Shown: piece by piece, positions 33,036-43,240 of the stretch
Position numbering within the stretch: position 1 is the stretch's first letter
How the letters are laid out: every line of letters starts with the position of its first letter
Source of the DNA: Corallium rubrum
Lineage: Eukaryota > Cnidaria > Anthozoa > Scleralcyonacea > Coralliidae
DNA: 64,000 nucleotides
NCBI GenBank assembly: GCA_964035015.1
Contig: OZ035997.1
Coordinates: 66,522,904 to 66,586,903 of the forward strand
Direction of reading: 5' to 3'
Position numbers and translations under genes: made by a program
The notes under the pieces: model-generated
Seen by the model: the letters and a program-made list of their open reading frames with translations, nothing else
Databases searched by the model: none
Told to the model about the DNA's origin: nothing

Positions 33036-33381
33036 TTAGCACTGATCTATATAATTGACTGGATAGCACATCTATTGTCTGAAATTGAAGTCGGAAATAA
33101 GCAACCGCCGCCATGTTGGAAGGTCCCACTTTTTCTAATATTTTACTGTTGCACAACAGTGGATGTGTCCCGTTGCTTGAAATACAAAAATAGATTTGTT
33201 TTGTTCGTCTATTTCGTGATTATATGCGAAAACAACGGATTCACAACAGTAAACAAACTGTCATGGTGGGACCTTTCAATATGGCGTCCTTTACAAATTA
33301 GGGTCAACTTCCAGATTCAGTTTCTGAAGGCGTTACATAATAGATGCGCTATCCAGTCAGTTATATAGATCAGTGGTAATT
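33036..33381. mobile_element. MITE, about 346 bp
   Basis: The ends AATTAGCACTGATCTATATA and AATTACCACTGATCTATATA (read inwards from each side) are inverted over about 45 bp, including GACTGGATAGC. Inner arms CGCCATGTTGGAAGGTCCCA and its near-complement GTGGGACCTTTCAATATGGC lie further in. Confidence 0.78.
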
Positions 33382-33474
33382 AGGTCTATTGCTGAAAGGA
33401 TTGACAAAAACCGTTTAATGGGTGCGGCGGGACACTAGAGAGGCCTGGAGTCCTGGACCTAGTCCCAAACATAG

Positions 33475-33580
33475 AGCGAGATTATAATCCCCGAGCCCAG
33501 GTGACCTGGAGGCGAGGGTGGTAATCTCGACATGCATGGAGTCCAATTTACACGCGTGGAGAAAGAGAAAGGGAGGTGAA
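33475..33580 (+). repeat. GC-rich interspersed repeat, copy 3
   Basis: Related to 23985-24105: GAGATTATAATCCCCGAGCC, GGCGAGGGTGGTAATCTCG and CATGGAGTCC then ACACGCGTGGAGAAAG. It is followed by a TA repeat (33592-33640). Confidence 0.6.
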
Positions 33581-33587
33581 ATCTATG

Positions 33588-33591
<4 letters not shown>

Positions 33592-33640
<49 letters not shown>
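33592..33640. repeat. (TA)n microsatellite
   Basis: Uninterrupted TA run of about 24 units. Confidence 0.95.
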
Positions 33641-33645
<5 letters not shown>

Positions 33646-34390
33646 CATGTTTACACAGAAGAAAACCCAGCCAGACAACTGAGATCTCAGTCTCACAAAG
33701 CTGGATCTCAGCTAGGTGGGCTGACTTGGCTCTGATATAAACACAAGAATAAAGCTTCATATCCGGATTTTGTAAATTATAAATCATTTAACTTTTTTCC
33801 GAAAATGCTAAAGATCTGAACCCATAACCTGTTTTTCAGTATACCATACATAACCGCAACAACCCCTTGCCCATTTTCACATGTTTTTTTAAATACACTG
33901 TACCCCACCCACCCCAATTAAAATAAACCTTCTGATATACAGCCAAAACAAATGATACAGAATTTATGGAGTTGAAGGTACTGAGCGAAAACTTAGATTT
34001 CATGTTAAAGTCTGATTGTAAAAATATATTGGTTTTAGCCATTTAGGGGATGTCTATATGCAGGTGAGGTACCCAGGCTAGTCCGCTTTGCCAATATCTC
34101 ACTTATGCAACTATTTCTTGTTTTTTATTGCCATTTCCGAAAACGGAATACATGAGAAGAAACGCGGTTTATGTCCATTTGTGGTTTATGTCTTCTTTGT
34201 AAATATTTGTATCTCACTATTATCTTGTATATAGTTAGTATTCACACCCCCTTGGAAATCAACATTTTTGTTGAAGGAGTTAGCGTTGAGCCACAGTTGA
34301 GCTTTCTCGCCAGCGGTCTCTCAATGAGAGTGCATGTAATCGAGACATTTGGGTCGGGGGTCGGAACCTTTGAAGTTTTTGTCCCCCGTA
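33641..34390. other. Non-coding stretch with a solo element end
   Basis: Mostly AT-rich unique sequence. At about 33850-33930 GCAACAACCCCTTGCCC and CCAATTAAAATAAACC resemble the ends of the element at 23857-25664, so this is probably a fragment of that family. Confidence 0.45.
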
Positions 34391-34605
34391 TTTGTTGCCG
34401 AAAACCACTTCCGGAAAATCTCGCAGCCAGCAGACCTCAGCCAGTTCAACAAGGAATACAATGGCGAAATATGGAGTTGGCTTAGTTTTTGAGATATAGC
34501 GATTTTAGTGAACCAACTCCGTATTTCGCCATTGTATTCCTTCTTGAACTGGCTACGAGCTCTTCCGGAAGTGGGTTTCGGTAACAACTGCGAGGACACT
34601 TCGAG
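34390..34605. repeat. Imperfect palindrome (foldback)
   Basis: CCAGTTCAACAAGGAATACA then ATGGCGAAATATGGAGTTGG (34440-34480) is inverted at 34513-34553. The outer arms TGCCGAAAACCACTTCCGGA and TCCGGAAGTGGGTTTCGGTA also pair. The spacer is about 30 bp. It is probably a small foldback element. Confidence 0.75.
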
Positions 34606-34798
34606 CCCCAAGTGGCCCTTCTGCTCAGTTCTTATTCTGTGGTTATACTTTCATGATACGTACATGTTGTGCTTCGGTCACAAATTGAATTCTTCCCAAA
34701 AAAACACGAACCATAGGCAGTAAATCAGTTTTAAAAGACTCCATGCCTTTTAAAAACTGATTTTTGTTTATTTTGATACAAGATTCATTTTAATACAG

Positions 34799-35005
34799 GT
34801 TTCATTGTCAAAAATATTGTGGGATGAAAATATTGTGCGAAATATTCCTTTACGAATGAAATCTAAAAATGAACACGGGAAAGAAACGACGGAAAGCAAT
34901 GCTCTGCGTGAGGATACTTTACCTTGTATTATGCAGCCATTGTATATGTGCCAGTATCGACCACTACAGCAGTTGATGATATCAAACATTGATGACGTTG
35001 TACAG
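34799..35005 (+). CDS. Candidate host exon, 69 codons
   Basis: An open stretch framed by TTTTAATACAG (acceptor) and ACAG/GTAATG (donor), 207 bp, phase 0 at both ends. It encodes WDENIVRNIPLRMKSKN, REDTLPCIMQPLYMC and LQQLMISNIDDVVQ, a mixed composition that looks protein-like. I do not recognise the family. It lies 2.4 kb beyond the other candidate plus-strand exon (32135) and could belong to the same gene. Without transcript data this is only plausible. Confidence 0.42.
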
Positions 35006-35456
35006 GTAATGTATTAAGTGTAGCAATTAAGGTTGATCGAGAGGCTGATTCACTTGATTGGAACATGTTTGAGGCAATCTACATCTACATCTAATACTAT
35101 TAAAGTACTGGTGGGCTTGGCTCCTGACCATGGGAGGTTTTTATTGATCTGTAATACTAAAAAAAGTTAAGTGTCACTACTATGTTGAGATTTGAGAAAT
35201 AAATCACACAAATATCGGCTTTCAATAATTCCACATTCTTTTGAAATGTCTTACTCTTCTCAATGGATGTATAAAACACCATGCATGGTAATGCACCAGC
35301 TATTCATTTACCTTAATTAAATTCTTTAGGCAGTTCTTCTGAAGAGTTTTCCTTGATAACAATGGACTGAAATTCTCAAATATAATATTATTTGATTTTA
35401 AACTGTATATAGTAATTTCTTGATCAGTTCTTGACATTGTATTAATTATATAAATA

Positions 35457-35711
35457 CAGTACTGCTCAGAAGTATCCTACAGCATGCATTCAGTCTTATA
35501 GTAGTCCTTAATATAACTTACTGCAGTTCAACAATGGTCGAGTTGCTGCTTTGTGCAAGAACAGATCATTATCTTAATTCTGTCATTAAGTAAACATACA
35601 AAATGTAGTGTCAGTTTTATATAATGGTCCAGCTGAACCCCAGTTTCAAACTGAGGCCATCATTGGTTTGATCTAGCTTATTGTTGTATTGGTTACTTTT
35701 GAGCAGTACTG
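35457..35711. mobile_element. Tc1/mariner-like MITE, 255 bp
   Basis: The ends CAGTACTGCTCAGAAGTA and its inverted partner (CAGTACTGCTCAAAAGTA read inwards) match over 18 bp with one mismatch. TA precedes the left end; the right flank is CA, perhaps a mutated TA. The interior is non-coding. Confidence 0.7.
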
Positions 35712-36515
35712 CATATGTGTACAGTGTTGTTTTTAAATTAGGAATACAACAAAAGATAAATGCAATTATTTTTATGTAACTAAGTATTTGGCCTGTTCAC
35801 ATTATAGTCTACGCTCGAAAGCACATTAACCATTGCTGCCTATGCTGTGTAAGGTCATGCACTCTTTGATGAGTAACATTATCTGGTGTTAGACAGGGTA
35901 AATTCATGGAGTATTATTTTTGACAGACTCAGGCAGAAACAGATTAAATGCACCCAGGTACAGACTTTTTATATGCCAAAATTACACATCACTGTGTCTT
36001 GCAGGCATTTCTTGTTACCTCAAAAGCACAATCAAATTTACTGTGCCCTTGTATGCCAACCTCAAAAACACATATAGTGTTAGTAGGCTCCAGGCAAATC
36101 TCTCACTCGAAAGTGCAATCATACAAAATTTTTGATGACTGCACCCAGTGCACCAGCCTCAAAAACATATCAGGTTCAGATCCAAGGTTAGTGTGGGCAC
36201 CCATTTTGCACATACATGTACACTGTATACACACCGATATTAATGACTTTGTATTTCTCTTAAATCTCACTCAGAAGCCCAAAATCATTGGAACAGTTTA
36301 TTAATTTTCTGAAACCAAAGAATTTCTAAAAGTTATTGTGCTTTTGGTATTAATCTGATTCATGCTTTTCATAAATTTCTAAACCTGGATGTGCCTCTGC
36401 ATATTATGTCTAGGTAACAGGCGAGATTATATGTATTACTCGAAAGCACACATCTTGACATGCGCCCAGTAATTTCCAACATGTGAACCAAGTTCACCAG
36501 GCCATCTATTAACTT
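35712..36515. other. Non-coding stretch beyond the Helitron helicase
   Basis: No coding similarity. It probably contains the 3' end of the minus-strand Helitron, but I could not identify the expected CTRR terminus with its hairpin. Confidence 0.4.
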
Positions 36516-37058
36516 CTAATGACTACTATATCTTCCTGCAGTTTCTTGTGCAAGCAACTGCAACCTTTGCTCTTCATCAAGTCGCTTTCGCAAATTTTTG
36601 TTTCTACCAATGGCTTTTAAACGATCAAATGTCATTGGCTCAAACACAATATCATTAATGGATCTCACCCTAGATGTAGCAACAAATGTACATCCAGCTA
36701 CTTTCTCACTTTTACCCAAGTCAACGACAGTCTTTGGTAAAGTCTGTCTCTGTGACTTGTGAATAGTCATTGCATACCTTAATCTCAATGAGACCTGTTG
36801 TCCTGACATGTACTTCCCATCAGCTATCCATTTAAATACCTTTGGTGGCACTGGTATGCACTTGGGACATGTATCAATAAATCCCGGGCCAGTGTGGGCA
36901 GGGAAATGTACCAACACAGCGACAGGTAGATTTGGTGGGCCAAGATTTTCTGCAAACCAAATCTCCTCAACCGCTCCAAATGAACCATTGCAAAGGCCAA
37001 CCTCAGCCCACAGGTTGGATGTCAGCATGACGTCTGCTTTCTTAGACAGGAAAAGCAC
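36516..37058 (-). pseudogene. Helitron helicase, C-terminal part (Pif1-like)
   Basis: C-terminal helicase domain 1B/2B. It has VMLTSNLWAEVGLCNGSFG, the substrate-strand motif, and RYAMTIHKSQRQTLPK (motif V/VI region; the family has AIHKSQGQTL). It ends FVATSRVRSIND and a Lys/Arg-rich tail. A TGA at about 37059-37064 separates it in the same frame from the upstream part, so the break is a single nonsense change. Confidence 0.82.
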
Positions 37059-37061
37059 TGC

Positions 37062-37727
37062 TTCTCAGCCACCAGCCTCATCAGATGTTGCTGCTGATGC
37101 TCCATGGCCAGAGTTCTTTGCCTGAATCTTTGCCACCGCCTGTCCATTGCCTCTCAACTTCTCATAGTTGTACTCAGCTACACTCTTCTTGTCAAAGTAT
37201 AACCGAATAGCGTCATTAAACTGATCCATTGCAATATTAGGTGTGGAATGTTGCAGTAGGAGATGCCAATCTTGTTCTGTTACCTGTCCATCTCTCATTC
37301 TCATCAGCAAGGCTCTGAATGCTTGTGCCTCAGCATTCTCACCAGCCTGTCGCATAATCTCATTCAAAATAACTATAGAATCAAACAAAAGATATAATGA
37401 ATGACCATGATCACTTATAGTGGTTCCATTTCCTGCAATATACAATGGCCGGTCACCCACTGGTGGCAACTGACCAAAGTCACCAAGGAGGATCACTGAA
37501 CTACCACCAAATGGCTTATCTTCATTCCCTGTACCAGCACGCAATCTATTGTCTAACCACGACAACATTTTGTGACCAATCATTGACATTTCATCGACAA
37601 TGAGGTAAGCCTTACCTTCCAGTTTTAACTGTAAGCGTTGCAACGACTCACCCTGTAGGTCTTTATACTCACGTATAGGAAGTTGTGCAGCAGAGTAATG
37701 TCTGGCCATTAATACTAAATGCTGCAA
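37062..37727 (-). pseudogene. Helitron helicase, middle part (Walker B)
   Basis: Reads AYLIVDEMSMIGHKML (Walker B with DEMSM), then GGSSVILLGDFGQLPPVGD (motif III), then the region before the 1B domain. The frame differs from the upstream part by one base near 37690, where GQTL should continue into SAAQLPI; a single-base indel explains it. Confidence 0.82.
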
Positions 37728-38364
37728 TACCTGTTGTCGCAGTTATTATACAACTGTCACCCAAAACCTGTTTTAAAGCAGTGATTAGGTACATCTTACC
37801 TGTTCCTGCAGTACCACATACAATCATGTTGACTGGGTCAGGTTTCTCACTATTTTGCCTATGAGATATAAGAATATCATATGCAAGTCGTTGCTTCTCA
37901 TTTAGGGTTGATGGATCAATGGGAACTTCATTGCTCACTTGTACATTGTGTCGTTGCCCTCGTTCTTCTGCATCTTTTCTCTGCTGGTAGATCCACCCCG
38001 GGCATTCTCTGAGCATCTCCACTGGAACTGTTCGTGCAGCTGCATACCAGTCATTCCCAACCCCCAACAGCTGATCACCCAACTCCTCATACCGTTGGTT
38101 CAATCTGCATAGCAGCATCCAGTCATCAAGTTGATTTTCTGGATCATTATTATATTCGTCATCATCATTGTTGCCTGTGTTATCATCATTGATATCCTCT
38201 TCATTTCCTTCACCTGACATGTGTTGGAAAACTCTGTCCCGCTCTTCCTCATGACCTAAAACATTCTCTGAAGCAAAATCAGTTTCAAGAAACATGTAAT
38301 AGGTGTTGACGAACATTTCATCATTCTCATCGTTATTGTCCCATGCATTTGATGGTTCACCCAC
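37669..38364 (-). pseudogene. Helitron helicase, N-terminal part (Walker A)
   Basis: An acidic linker (NDNTGNNDDDEYNND) is followed by LNEKQRLAYDIL (Q-motif region) and MIVCGTAGTGKMYLI. This Walker A has Met where the family has Ser or Thr after Lys, a change expected to impair nucleotide binding. ATTGIAAFSINGQTL is motif Ia. The beginning (GEPSNAWDNNDE) should join PWEGG of the Rep part; the two frames overlap at 38357-38364, implying a one-base deletion. Confidence 0.8.
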
Positions 38365-39290
38365 CCTCCCAGGGTTTGAACTTGATCAACTGAAATTTGC
38401 AATACCGGCCAAAATCAGGCCCATGGGGGTTTGCTGACACCCTTGGAAAGGTCCTTACAATATATGGTAATGATCGCTTTCTTATTTCAGACCTGATTCT
38501 TGTGTACTGTGACACATACTGCATCAAATTCAACTGAGATAGGGCATGATACCTGGTATTCTCAGTTGAACGCTTACCGTAATCTTCAATTGTGGATTTT
38601 TGCAAGATCTCTTCACTTTGGTCCTCAGTGTCCATGACAACTCTCCTACTGTTAGCTAAAGACACAGTAACAAAGTTATAACTACATCCTACCAAAGGCA
38701 AGCTCAGCAGCATATGTGCAGTCTCCTGTGCTGCCATGTCACGATCTCCAACAACTTGGATCATTGCCTTTTTGATCGCTGATGATACCTGATCATCATT
38801 GTGTAATCTAGACACACTTGAATGCAAAATTTCTGATGCTTGCTTTGACCGTGGCTCTCCTTTTGCAGCATACTTGGCCATATATCTAGCACAAGCATTC
38901 TGATCAACTATTATCTGCAAATCAACATTAGCTCTCCAATTCTCAAGCATGACCCTATTATGTGAATTTAATCTAGGGTCATTTCTTTTTGTCACCAACT
39001 CTGTACTCACCTTGTCATGTGGCAACTTCTCATAACACAGTTTTGTTTTCTCCTCCAGTGCCTTTGGGAAACCAAATCTGCATTCTGCAGGAACATCATA
39101 GCCTTTCTGCTTCAAGCAATAGGCTGGGCTGCATCTCGTATGCCTCTCCACAGCATTCACCAATCTGTGGTAGTCATCATCTCTGTTGTGAACCGCAATC
39201 GGTTTGACAGCTGATGGGTGTGGTTCAGGAATTTGCCATTGTTCACCTGGTAATTCCTCATTGACGGTTGTCACTAGCCAGTCAACATAT
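38357..39290 (-). pseudogene. Helitron Rep, C-terminal part with tyrosine motif
   Basis: Begins at a splice acceptor (TTATCTTGAAG) and reads YVDWLVTTVNEELPGEQW, ending at 38357. The nucleophile region is ACARYMAKYAAKGEP (Y-x3-Y, about 38862-38900), the pair of tyrosines expected in a Helitron Rep. CRFGFPK with its Cys residues lies upstream. The part is otherwise intact over 300 codons. Confidence 0.82.
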
Positions 39291-39459
39291 CTTCAAGATA
39301 ATAATAACTGAAGTAAAAAATAATTAAATTCTTTGGTTTAAAAAATAAGAAAATGTCTGTTGTCTATCTGTTAGCTATAGTCATAATAATTGTCCAAATT
39401 AAGCCAATTTAAACAATACACTGTACCATATTAGAAAATATCAAATATATGTCACTCAC
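39291..39459 (-). other. Intron in the Helitron Rep gene
   Basis: Minus-strand donor GAG/GTGAGTGAC at 39459 and acceptor TTATTATTATCTTGAAG at 39291. Joining the exons gives QLVRYVDWLVTT in frame, as expected for Helitron Rep. AT-rich, 169 bp. Confidence 0.85.
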
Positions 39460-40694
39460 CTCACTAACTGTCTCTCGGCTTCTTTTCCACGGTCAATATC
39501 TTCCTGGTAAAATAAATCAAAATCTTCCATTGACATTGTGGTATCAGCTTGGCTGAAACCCCACCCCTGGGCAGCTTGAGCTCGTAACAATGGAATATCA
39601 GGGGCATTGTTTAACCTGGCACACCCATGGGCATGAATACTTCCCCTGGCCTGATATTCGTAGCGGAACCAATGCCACTCTGCATCCAAAACACCATTCA
39701 ACCAACGTCTGATAAAGTCATCCAGGCGCTGCTTAAAATACCAGTCGGTCAAATGGGGCTTGTCAATCACAGCTTGTGCTCGTTGTGACCTTGTTGCATC
39801 TTTCCCTCTCTGCAGCAGTCTTTGCAGATCTGGCCAGTAACTATCAGCAGCACTAAATGTAAAACAGAAAGTTGGGCATCGTTTCTGCTCTATTAGTGCT
39901 AACAATTCTTACAATCGTTGATACCAGTACTGGTTTGTACCTTGCACCTTAGACACATAACGCTGCAATCGATTCACCATTTGCTTACCACTCATCAAAT
40001 TAACCATCTCTTTTAGCTCTTCCATGGTCAAGTTGGCATCAGCTGGATGTTGACGCAAGTAAATATTTGCTTGTGACAATAGTTGATGCCTTTGCTTCAT
40101 ATCTAGTGCCCAGTATGGAAAACGTGGGTGTGAAGCAAACCTGCATCTATACTCACCATTTGGTAACACTTCGGCAAATTTTTCCAGATGCTTAAATGCC
40201 TCAGTCAAAGTGACACCATGTTGTCTTGCCCTTGTCGTTGGATCATCTTTCCCAAATGGAAACAATGTGGGAAATGCCATTGTTGCTAGACCATCTGTCT
40301 TAAACTCATTCACTACATTACCTTCTGTAGATGGCCAGTCTAATGGATCCTTCTCATTCACTGTCTCTCGAATTGCATCAGCTCCCTTCCTCTGCCTTTG
40401 TCGGTGAGGAATGAATGAGCTGCTCCCACAACCTACAAGAGATTCTTCAACACTGTTATTAGTACCTACTGGTTCCTGCAGTGGGCCTTCATTCTCCTGT
40501 TCAGGAGCTGTTACTTGTGCCTCTGATTCAACAACATACCTGAGGTCATCTGGAATGCCATTTTCAGGCAAGCTCTGCATTGCCTGTCGATCAATCTCTA
40601 CATCTTTGAAGTAGGGATTGTTGGTCTTTAACCATAGCACAGCCTCGAGCACTCTGTGTCGACAAACAGTGAAATCTCGATGTGTGTTATCCAC
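39460..40694 (-). pseudogene. Helitron-like N domain and Rep HUH region
   Basis: From 40694: THRDFTVCRHRVLEAVLWLK, MAFPTLFPFGKDDPT and YVSKVQGTNQYWYQRL (Helitron-like N domain). A TAA then interrupts at about 39906-39909. The same frame continues ELLALIEQKRCPTFCFTFSAADSYWPDL and ARGSIHAHGCARL, the HUH metal-binding motif (39624-39635 on the plus strand). The stop fits a TCA to TAA change. The last codons run to the intron donor at 39459. Confidence 0.82.
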
Positions 40695-41620
40695 TCCATG
40701 TCTTTATTACAAAAACAGGTAAATCAGCTACATGACATGGCAACCTAGACAAGAAACTCTGAATATCTTGGGGTAAGTTTAGTACATGTCCCTTGTACCC
40801 TCTCTGCCCACCATGTTTCCTGTACACACTCATAATGGGACAGACCCTGACAATTCACATTTCCTCTACCTGGGTTAACCTCTCTAACTGCTGTGGTACA
40901 ATACCTGGATCCATGTCATTGTCCACACTGTACACTTTGGGAGATTTCTTATCTCTCACATCGATTACACAGGTAGTTTTGCACTGCCAAATTCTGGTTG
41001 GTTGGCCAGGCTTCTTTACAAACATTGCACTGTCGATGGTCTAACACTGCTTGGGCTGTGTGAAATCTCTGCATTTCATTTCTCATCCATTCTTGCTCGT
41101 GTAAAGGACTATCGACATTTTGCCACCCCCCTTGGTGAAGATACTCTTTTCGACTGTCCCCTTGTGCCTGTTGTAGAGACGCATTTTGGGCTCTCCTCTC
41201 TGTAGTACTTTGTCTGACATACTCGATTCTTGTTGCTCGCTCTTCAGAAGTTTCTGAATCAATTCGAGCAGCTGTATTTTGTCTGAGAATCTGCAGTCGT
41301 CCTGCTCGTTCTTCAGGAGTTTCTGAATCAATTCGAGCAGCTGTATTTTGTCTGAGAATCTGCAGTCTCCCTGCTCGTTCTTCAGGAGTTTCTGAATCAA
41401 TTCGAGCAGCTGTATTTTGTCTGAGAATCTGCAGTCGTCCTGCTCGTTCTTCAGGGGTCTCTAACTGGATTCTACCCGCTTCGTTTTGCCTGAGAATGTC
41501 CACTTGTGTTTCTCGTTGTTCAGGCGTCTCTAGTTCTCTTCGTTGAGTAGACCCTCGTCTTAAGCCCTGTAATCTACTCTCTCTCTCTCTCTCTTCTCTG
41601 GTTTCTCGCTGTCTCCTTTC
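40695..41620 (-). pseudogene. Helitron N-terminal region with 23-residue repeats
   Basis: Opens after a likely acceptor (TTACAACAAG at 41621) with ERRQRETREERERES and RLQGLRRGSTQ. Four to five tandem copies of a 23-residue unit (ETPEERAGRLQILRQN plus TAARIDS) follow at about 41180-41500, probably coiled-coil. Next come HEQEWMRNEMQRFHTAQ and CNVCKEAWP...YLCNRC, a Cys4-type finger. After a frameshift at about 40949 the text continues KSPKVYSVDNDMDPGIVP and LTQVEEM, then a TGA, MSVYRKHGGQRGYKGHVLNL, and a last frameshift near 40700. Such repeats are known from Helitron N-termini. Confidence 0.75.
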
Positions 41621-41637
41621 CTTGTTGTAATTTTTTT

Positions 41638-41846
41638 ATATATTCTTTTTTAATTGTTTGAACGTTTTCATGGCGATAAAGTAATATAAATAAGTTTTGT
41701 GGAAACATTTCTTTGCTAAGCTTTCGGCCTGTTGACTCAGGCCTTCATCAGAGCAATGATGAAGGCCTGAGTCAACAGGCCGAAACTTAGCAAAGAAATA
41801 TTTTACGTGGTGTTTCCAAAAAACTTATTTATATATATTCTTTTTT
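41638..41846. mobile_element. Short Penelope-like inverted dimer with 14-bp target duplication
   Basis: An insert at 41652-41832 between two copies of ATATATTCTTTTTT (41638-41651 and 41833-41846). It consists only of two Penelope 3' ends in inverted orientation: the minus copy begins CGTTTTCATGGCGATAA at the left, and the plus copy ends ACGTGGTGTTTCCA...ACTTATTTAT at the right. The sequence is nearly identical to the ends at 27.7 and 28.45 kb. It lies in an apparent intron of the Helitron (donor ATAG/GTAAGA near 41856, acceptor at 41621). Confidence 0.82.
41713..41756 (-). ncRNA. Hammerhead-ribozyme-like motif (third copy)
   Basis: Same motif as at 27738 and 28381, on the minus strand, with all core and stem positions kept. 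The opposite plus-strand half (41754-41796) has lost the start of the core (CAATGATGA instead of CTCTGATGA) because the palindrome centre falls there. Confidence 0.55.
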
Positions 41847-41854
41847 CTTACCTA

Positions 41855-42046
41855 TATCTTTTTCTGACCTATATCTTTTTCTGACCGTTGTTTGTAAGCT
41901 TGACTTGGCCAAGCGAATTTCTCTCTCCGCTGTGGTTTCCTTCAGCCGTTTTTCTCGCTTTTGCTCCCGGTCTTTTCGTTTCCTTTCTGCTCGTTTTTCA
42001 GCAATTTCAAGTCAGCTCCGCTGTTGTCGTTTCTCTCTTGAGATTA
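41855..42046 (-). pseudogene. Helitron 5' coding exon, charged region
   Basis: Minus-strand frame LEIAEKRAERKRKDREQKRE, KRLKETTAEREIRLAKSS and LQTTVRKRYR, similar in style to the repeat-rich region downstream. A 17-bp tandem duplication (GGTCAGAAAAAGATATA) lies at its end, next to a GTAAGA donor. The upstream limit is where the inverted GC-rich repeat begins (42047). Confidence 0.5.
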
Positions 42047-42105
42047 GCACCCTCACCCGGGCTCCGGGCCTTCGGCCCTACGCCTGGTCTCGGGGAAAAT
42101 AACAG
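42040..42105 (-). repeat. GC-rich interspersed repeat, copy 4 (inverted)
   Basis: GATTAGCACCCTCACCCGGG and CCGGGCCTTCGGCCCTACGC, the reverse complement of the core at 24000-24045. It borders the Helitron coding region. Confidence 0.6.
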
Positions 42106-42405
42106 CATTTCACAACTTCATGTTCAAAGACTTACTACAAGCCTGTTGCGAATACATCTTGTTACATTACAAGTTTTGTCGAGGTTTTGACAACTGTATT
42201 TTAAAGTTCATCTCATTAAAACGGATCGACGTTTCACCCAGCCCCTTAAAAATTGTTTGCTAGAGTTGCTTCGTGTACTCCTTAAGTAGTGACAAGAGCT
42301 CTTCCTTCAGACCGAGCTTCTCGATTATCTGTCAACGATATTATTGTATATACTTTCGTCAAATATTAGTTTGAGTATATTTACCTAATAAGTTTTAATA
42401 TTTAC

Positions 42406-42536
42406 CTTAGTGGTGCTGTTCAACAGCAATGCGTAATTGCATTGGGTCCGCATGTCCGTTCCGTCCACCTCCTCAATCACCGACAGTATTTCCGAAAACA
42501 ATGGATCACCTCGACTACTGGCGAAACTACCCCTAA
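42406..42536 (-). CDS. Exon of a P-loop protein gene (candidate)
   Basis: 131 bp between an acceptor (CTAGAACTTAG) and a donor (ACTAAG/GTAAAT). Two bases complete a codon, then 43 codons read RGSFASSRGDPLFSEILSVI, EEVDGTDMRTQCNYALLLNS and TTK, ending in phase 0. The composition and splice sites suggest a real exon. I place it downstream of the P-loop exons at 44.2-44.6 kb on the same strand by position and style only. Confidence 0.5.
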
Positions 42537-43013
42537 CTAAGTTCTAGGATTACACCCGCACTCCTCACCACATTGCGTACCGCCTCCATGTCATTCTGAA
42601 ACTCCACTCCATTCTTTCTGAAATGCCATTTCCTGCATTTTGGGAGAATATTTTACAAAATTTCGAGGATTTGAAGTCATAAAAATTACTCAAAAGACAA
42701 CCGTTGACTATTTAGTCAGCTACATGCATGCGTGTGATACACATACATGTACGGCTTCCAATAGTAACAATTCATAACCATATATTGTTATCATGCTCAT
42801 AGCTATGACCTGTCAACACTTCGGTTTATACCCATCAAATAACCAAACGAGATGGGTACGGGGTGAGCTATAAAATCAGGGTGTAATAAACATGGCCCGG
42901 TATATACACAAGCATGGAGCCGGATTAGGAGCCGAGGAAGGTACAATTTGATATTGATATTAGTGACTATGACGTCAGTAGAGCGACTGCGATTCAGTCA
43001 ATGGCCGCTGGGT

Positions 43014-43017
<4 letters not shown>
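42537..43017. other. Non-coding stretch, nothing recognised
   Basis: No coding similarity or element ends that I can support. Confidence 0.45.

Positions 43018-43072
<55 letters not shown>
43018..43072. repeat. (TA)n microsatellite
   Basis: TA run of about 26 units that has replaced or truncated the head of the SINE to its right. Confidence 0.93.
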
Positions 43073-43074
<2 letters not shown>

Positions 43075-43240
43075 TCGTGGGTTCAATTCCTGCCGGAGGG
43101 CCTGTGTAGTTGCATTTTTCGCAACTGCTCCCGGTTTGGTCTTAAAATGTATATATTCTACACTCGAATTTTCCTTCACCCTAAATCCTTAGAACATGCT
43201 ATGTAATCGAGTGAAATGCCCAATATCATTTATATATATA
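43073..43240 (+). mobile_element. tRNA-derived SINE, copy 2 (head truncated)
   Basis: Starts within the B-box (GTGGGTTCAATTCCTGCCGG) and shares TAGTTGCATTTTTCGCAACT with the copy at 30140-30350. CACTCGA and CGAGTGAAATGCCCAATAT form its 3' part. The A-box is missing, so it is a dead copy. Confidence 0.72.

Larger units (their letters stand above)
36516..42050 (-). mobile_element. Autonomous-type Helitron, decayed
   Basis: Minus-strand element encoding, in order, a charged repeat-rich N-terminus, a zinc-finger-like region, the Helitron-like N domain, an HUH Rep endonuclease and a Pif1-family helicase. This set defines a Rep-helicase Helitron, a rolling-circle transposon. At least two nonsense codons and several frameshifts disable it. 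It has one clear intron (39291-39459) and a second likely one that holds a Penelope insertion (41652-41832). The extreme ends were not located. Confidence 0.85.
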
